Virus record (IMG/VR): IMGVR_UViG_3300042400_000350 | Coordinates: 1-21,008 of that record | DNA from: a virus | Strand: one strand, 5' to 3' | Length of the DNA: 21,008 nt | Part shown: positions 19,942-21,008 of the stretch, in pieces | Layout of the letters: every line of letters begins with the position of its first letter | Position numbering within the stretch: the stretch's first letter is position 1 | Program-made: the position numbers and the translations under genes | The notes under the pieces: model-generated | Told to the model about the DNA's origin: nothing | The model's input: only the letters and a program-made list of their open reading frames with translations | Database searches by the model: none

Positions 19942-21008
19942 AAATATCATATGCATCAGATTTACACATCGAAGCAGGAAATGTTACTCTTACCAATAAT
20001 GATAATTCTGATGTGTTAGTATTAGCTGGCGATATTTGTGTTAGCAGTAATCTAAAATTAACTGAAGATGATTGGGCTAGTGAAATCCAAAGTGAAAGAA
20101 TACATAATTTCTTTCGTCAATGCAGTAAAGAATTCAAGCATATAGTTTATGTTGTTGGCAACCACGAACATTATAACGGTAGATTTGAAGAAACAGTATC
20201 AAACTTAAAGAAGCATTTATTCTATATTAAAAACTTACACATATTAGATAATACTGTTGTTCAAATAGAAGATGTTTTGTTTGTGGGTGCCACTATGTGG
20301 ACTAGCATTAAGAATAACTGTTCTTTTGCTAAGAATAGTGTTCAAAGGATGATGAATGACTTTAGAATAATACATGTTGGGGATCGTAGATTTACAGCTG
20401 ATGATGCTGTTAAAGAATTCCACGAAACATATAGGTTTATAGACCTTATAACGAATCTTCATAAGTATAAAAAGATTGTAGTTGTTACTCATCATACACC
20501 TTCTTTCAAAAGTGTATCACCACAGTTTGAAATGGATTTTCCTATGAACTATGGTTATCATAGTGATTGCGAATATTTAATGAAGAAAAACGTTATTGCT
20601 TGGATATTTGGACATACTCATGCTAGACATTCATATTATATTGGCAACACATTAGTAACCAATAATGCCAGAGGATATACTAGGTTTGAGGATTGCGCTA
20701 AGACGTTCGAATTAAAAACGATTGATACAAATGATATGCCTAGTAGTAAAGATTTAAAAGAAGACCAATATTGGTTATTTCACCCTAAAGGAGATTTAAT
20801 GAAACATCCGTTTGACCAAGTGAAAAATTTTATGATTGCTGGTGACCATAATATTGATGGTTCAAGTGAGTCGCAAATAGATTTATATGCTGAATTAGTA
20901 AGAGAAGAAAGTAAAGAATTTTGGGACGGTATTGCCAATAAGAATGACTTAGAAACTCTTGATGGTATTGCTGATACTATTTGGGTATTAGTTGGTTATG
21001 CTCATAGT
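19938..21008 (+). CDS. Metallophosphoesterase fused to a MazG-like NTP pyrophosphohydrolase domain (3' truncated)
   Basis: The frame is open from ATG 19938 to the window edge (357 codons). Residues 1-~260 are a calcineurin-like phosphoesterase: 'SDLHIE' (Asp8, His10), 'AGDI' (Asp32), 'GNHEHY' (74-79), 'THHTPS' (184-189), 'GHTH' (225-228). Then a linker with 'YWLFHPKGD' and, from Met288, 'HPFDQVKNFMIAGDHN' and an all-alpha MazG-like domain with Glu323-Glu324..Glu327 and Glu339..Asp342 ('LDGIADTIWVLVGYA'), the nucleotide-pyrophosphohydrolase signature. AAAGGAG (20787-20793) lies 5 nt before the in-frame ATG 20799, so the MazG part is probably also made alone. Substrates are unknown; the end is outside the window. 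Confidence 0.83.
   Translation, partial: MKISYASDLHIEAGNVTLTNNDNSDVLVLAGDICVSSNLKLTEDDWASEIQSERIHNFFRQCSKEFKHIVYVVGNHEHYNGRFEETVSNLKKHLFYIKNLHILDNTVVQIEDVLFVGATMWTSIKNNCSFAKNSVQRMMNDFRIIHVGDRRFTADDAVKEFHETYRFIDLITNLHKYKKIVVVTHHTPSFKSVSPQFEMDFPMNYGYHSDCEYLMKKNVIAWIFGHTHARHSYYIGNTLVTNNARGYTRFEDCAKTFELKTIDTNDMPSSKDLKEDQYWLFHPKGDLMKHPFDQVKNFMIAGDHNIDGSSESQIDLYAELVREESKEFWDGIANKNDLETLDGIADTIWVLVGYAHS

Noticed and set aside
1-21008. CRISPR array or other short regularly spaced repeats
   Set aside because: No repeat-spacer pattern is seen; the recurring motifs are the promoters, spaced irregularly upstream of genes.

Overview
The window is about 21 kb of an AT-rich tailed-phage genome of T4-like (myovirus) type. 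The evidence is a run of T4-family genes: gp61-like primase, ThyX, a class I ribonucleotide reductase pair, gp30-like ATP ligase, RNase H/FEN-like exonuclease, DsbA-like protein and a gp31-like GroES. Genes are tightly packed with ATGA/TAATG overlaps, almost all on the plus strand. A nested Rz/Rz1-type spanin pair implies a Gram-negative host. Several unidentified genes resemble ones I remember from marine and freshwater T4-like phages; that is recollection, not a search result.

Layout. (1) 1-2541: the end of an Ig-domain virion protein, a terminator hairpin, two conserved unknown genes, then a lysis group (i-spanin with the o-spanin nested in another frame, and an XhlA-like coiled-coil membrane protein). 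(2) 2622-8655: one long operon from a strong promoter, holding primase, a small membrane protein, thyX, nrdB, a 49-aa ORF, nrdA, a conserved unknown, a secreted thermonuclease-like protein, a zinc-ribbon mini-protein and a GIY-YIG nuclease. (3) 8665-12149: small unknown genes and the DNA ligase. The ligase 3' end has been invaded by a minus-strand GIY-YIG-like homing endonuclease gene. A divergent second copy of the ligase C-terminus is stranded about 1 kb downstream. (4) 12141-14544: a possible nuclease behind a 75-bp exact copy of an upstream promoter/leader, then small genes ending in dsbA. (5) 14546-17090: a conserved unknown, RNase H and another conserved unknown. (6) 17130-18607: an HD-type alarmone-hydrolase homolog, GroES, a tRNA-like element with an abnormal anticodon arm, and a ~540-nt non-coding stretch with long perfect stems, branched hairpins and a possible pseudoknot. 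(7) 18647-21008: very small conserved genes, an HTH protein, and a metallophosphoesterase fused in frame to a MazG-like domain, cut by the window end.

Eight promoters share an invariant TTTACT-N17-TATAAT architecture and similar ~25-33 nt leaders. They divide the window into transcription units, probably early/middle phage expression read by host sigma-70 polymerase. The genes together supply dNTPs (ThyX, NrdA/B), replicate and repair DNA (primase, ligase, RNase H), and probably manage host stress signalling (HD hydrolase, MazG-like domain) and protein folding (GroES).

The most interesting items are the large structured RNA, the homing-endonuclease insertion with its displaced ligase tail, the strict promoter family, and the phosphoesterase-MazG fusion with an internal ribosome binding site.
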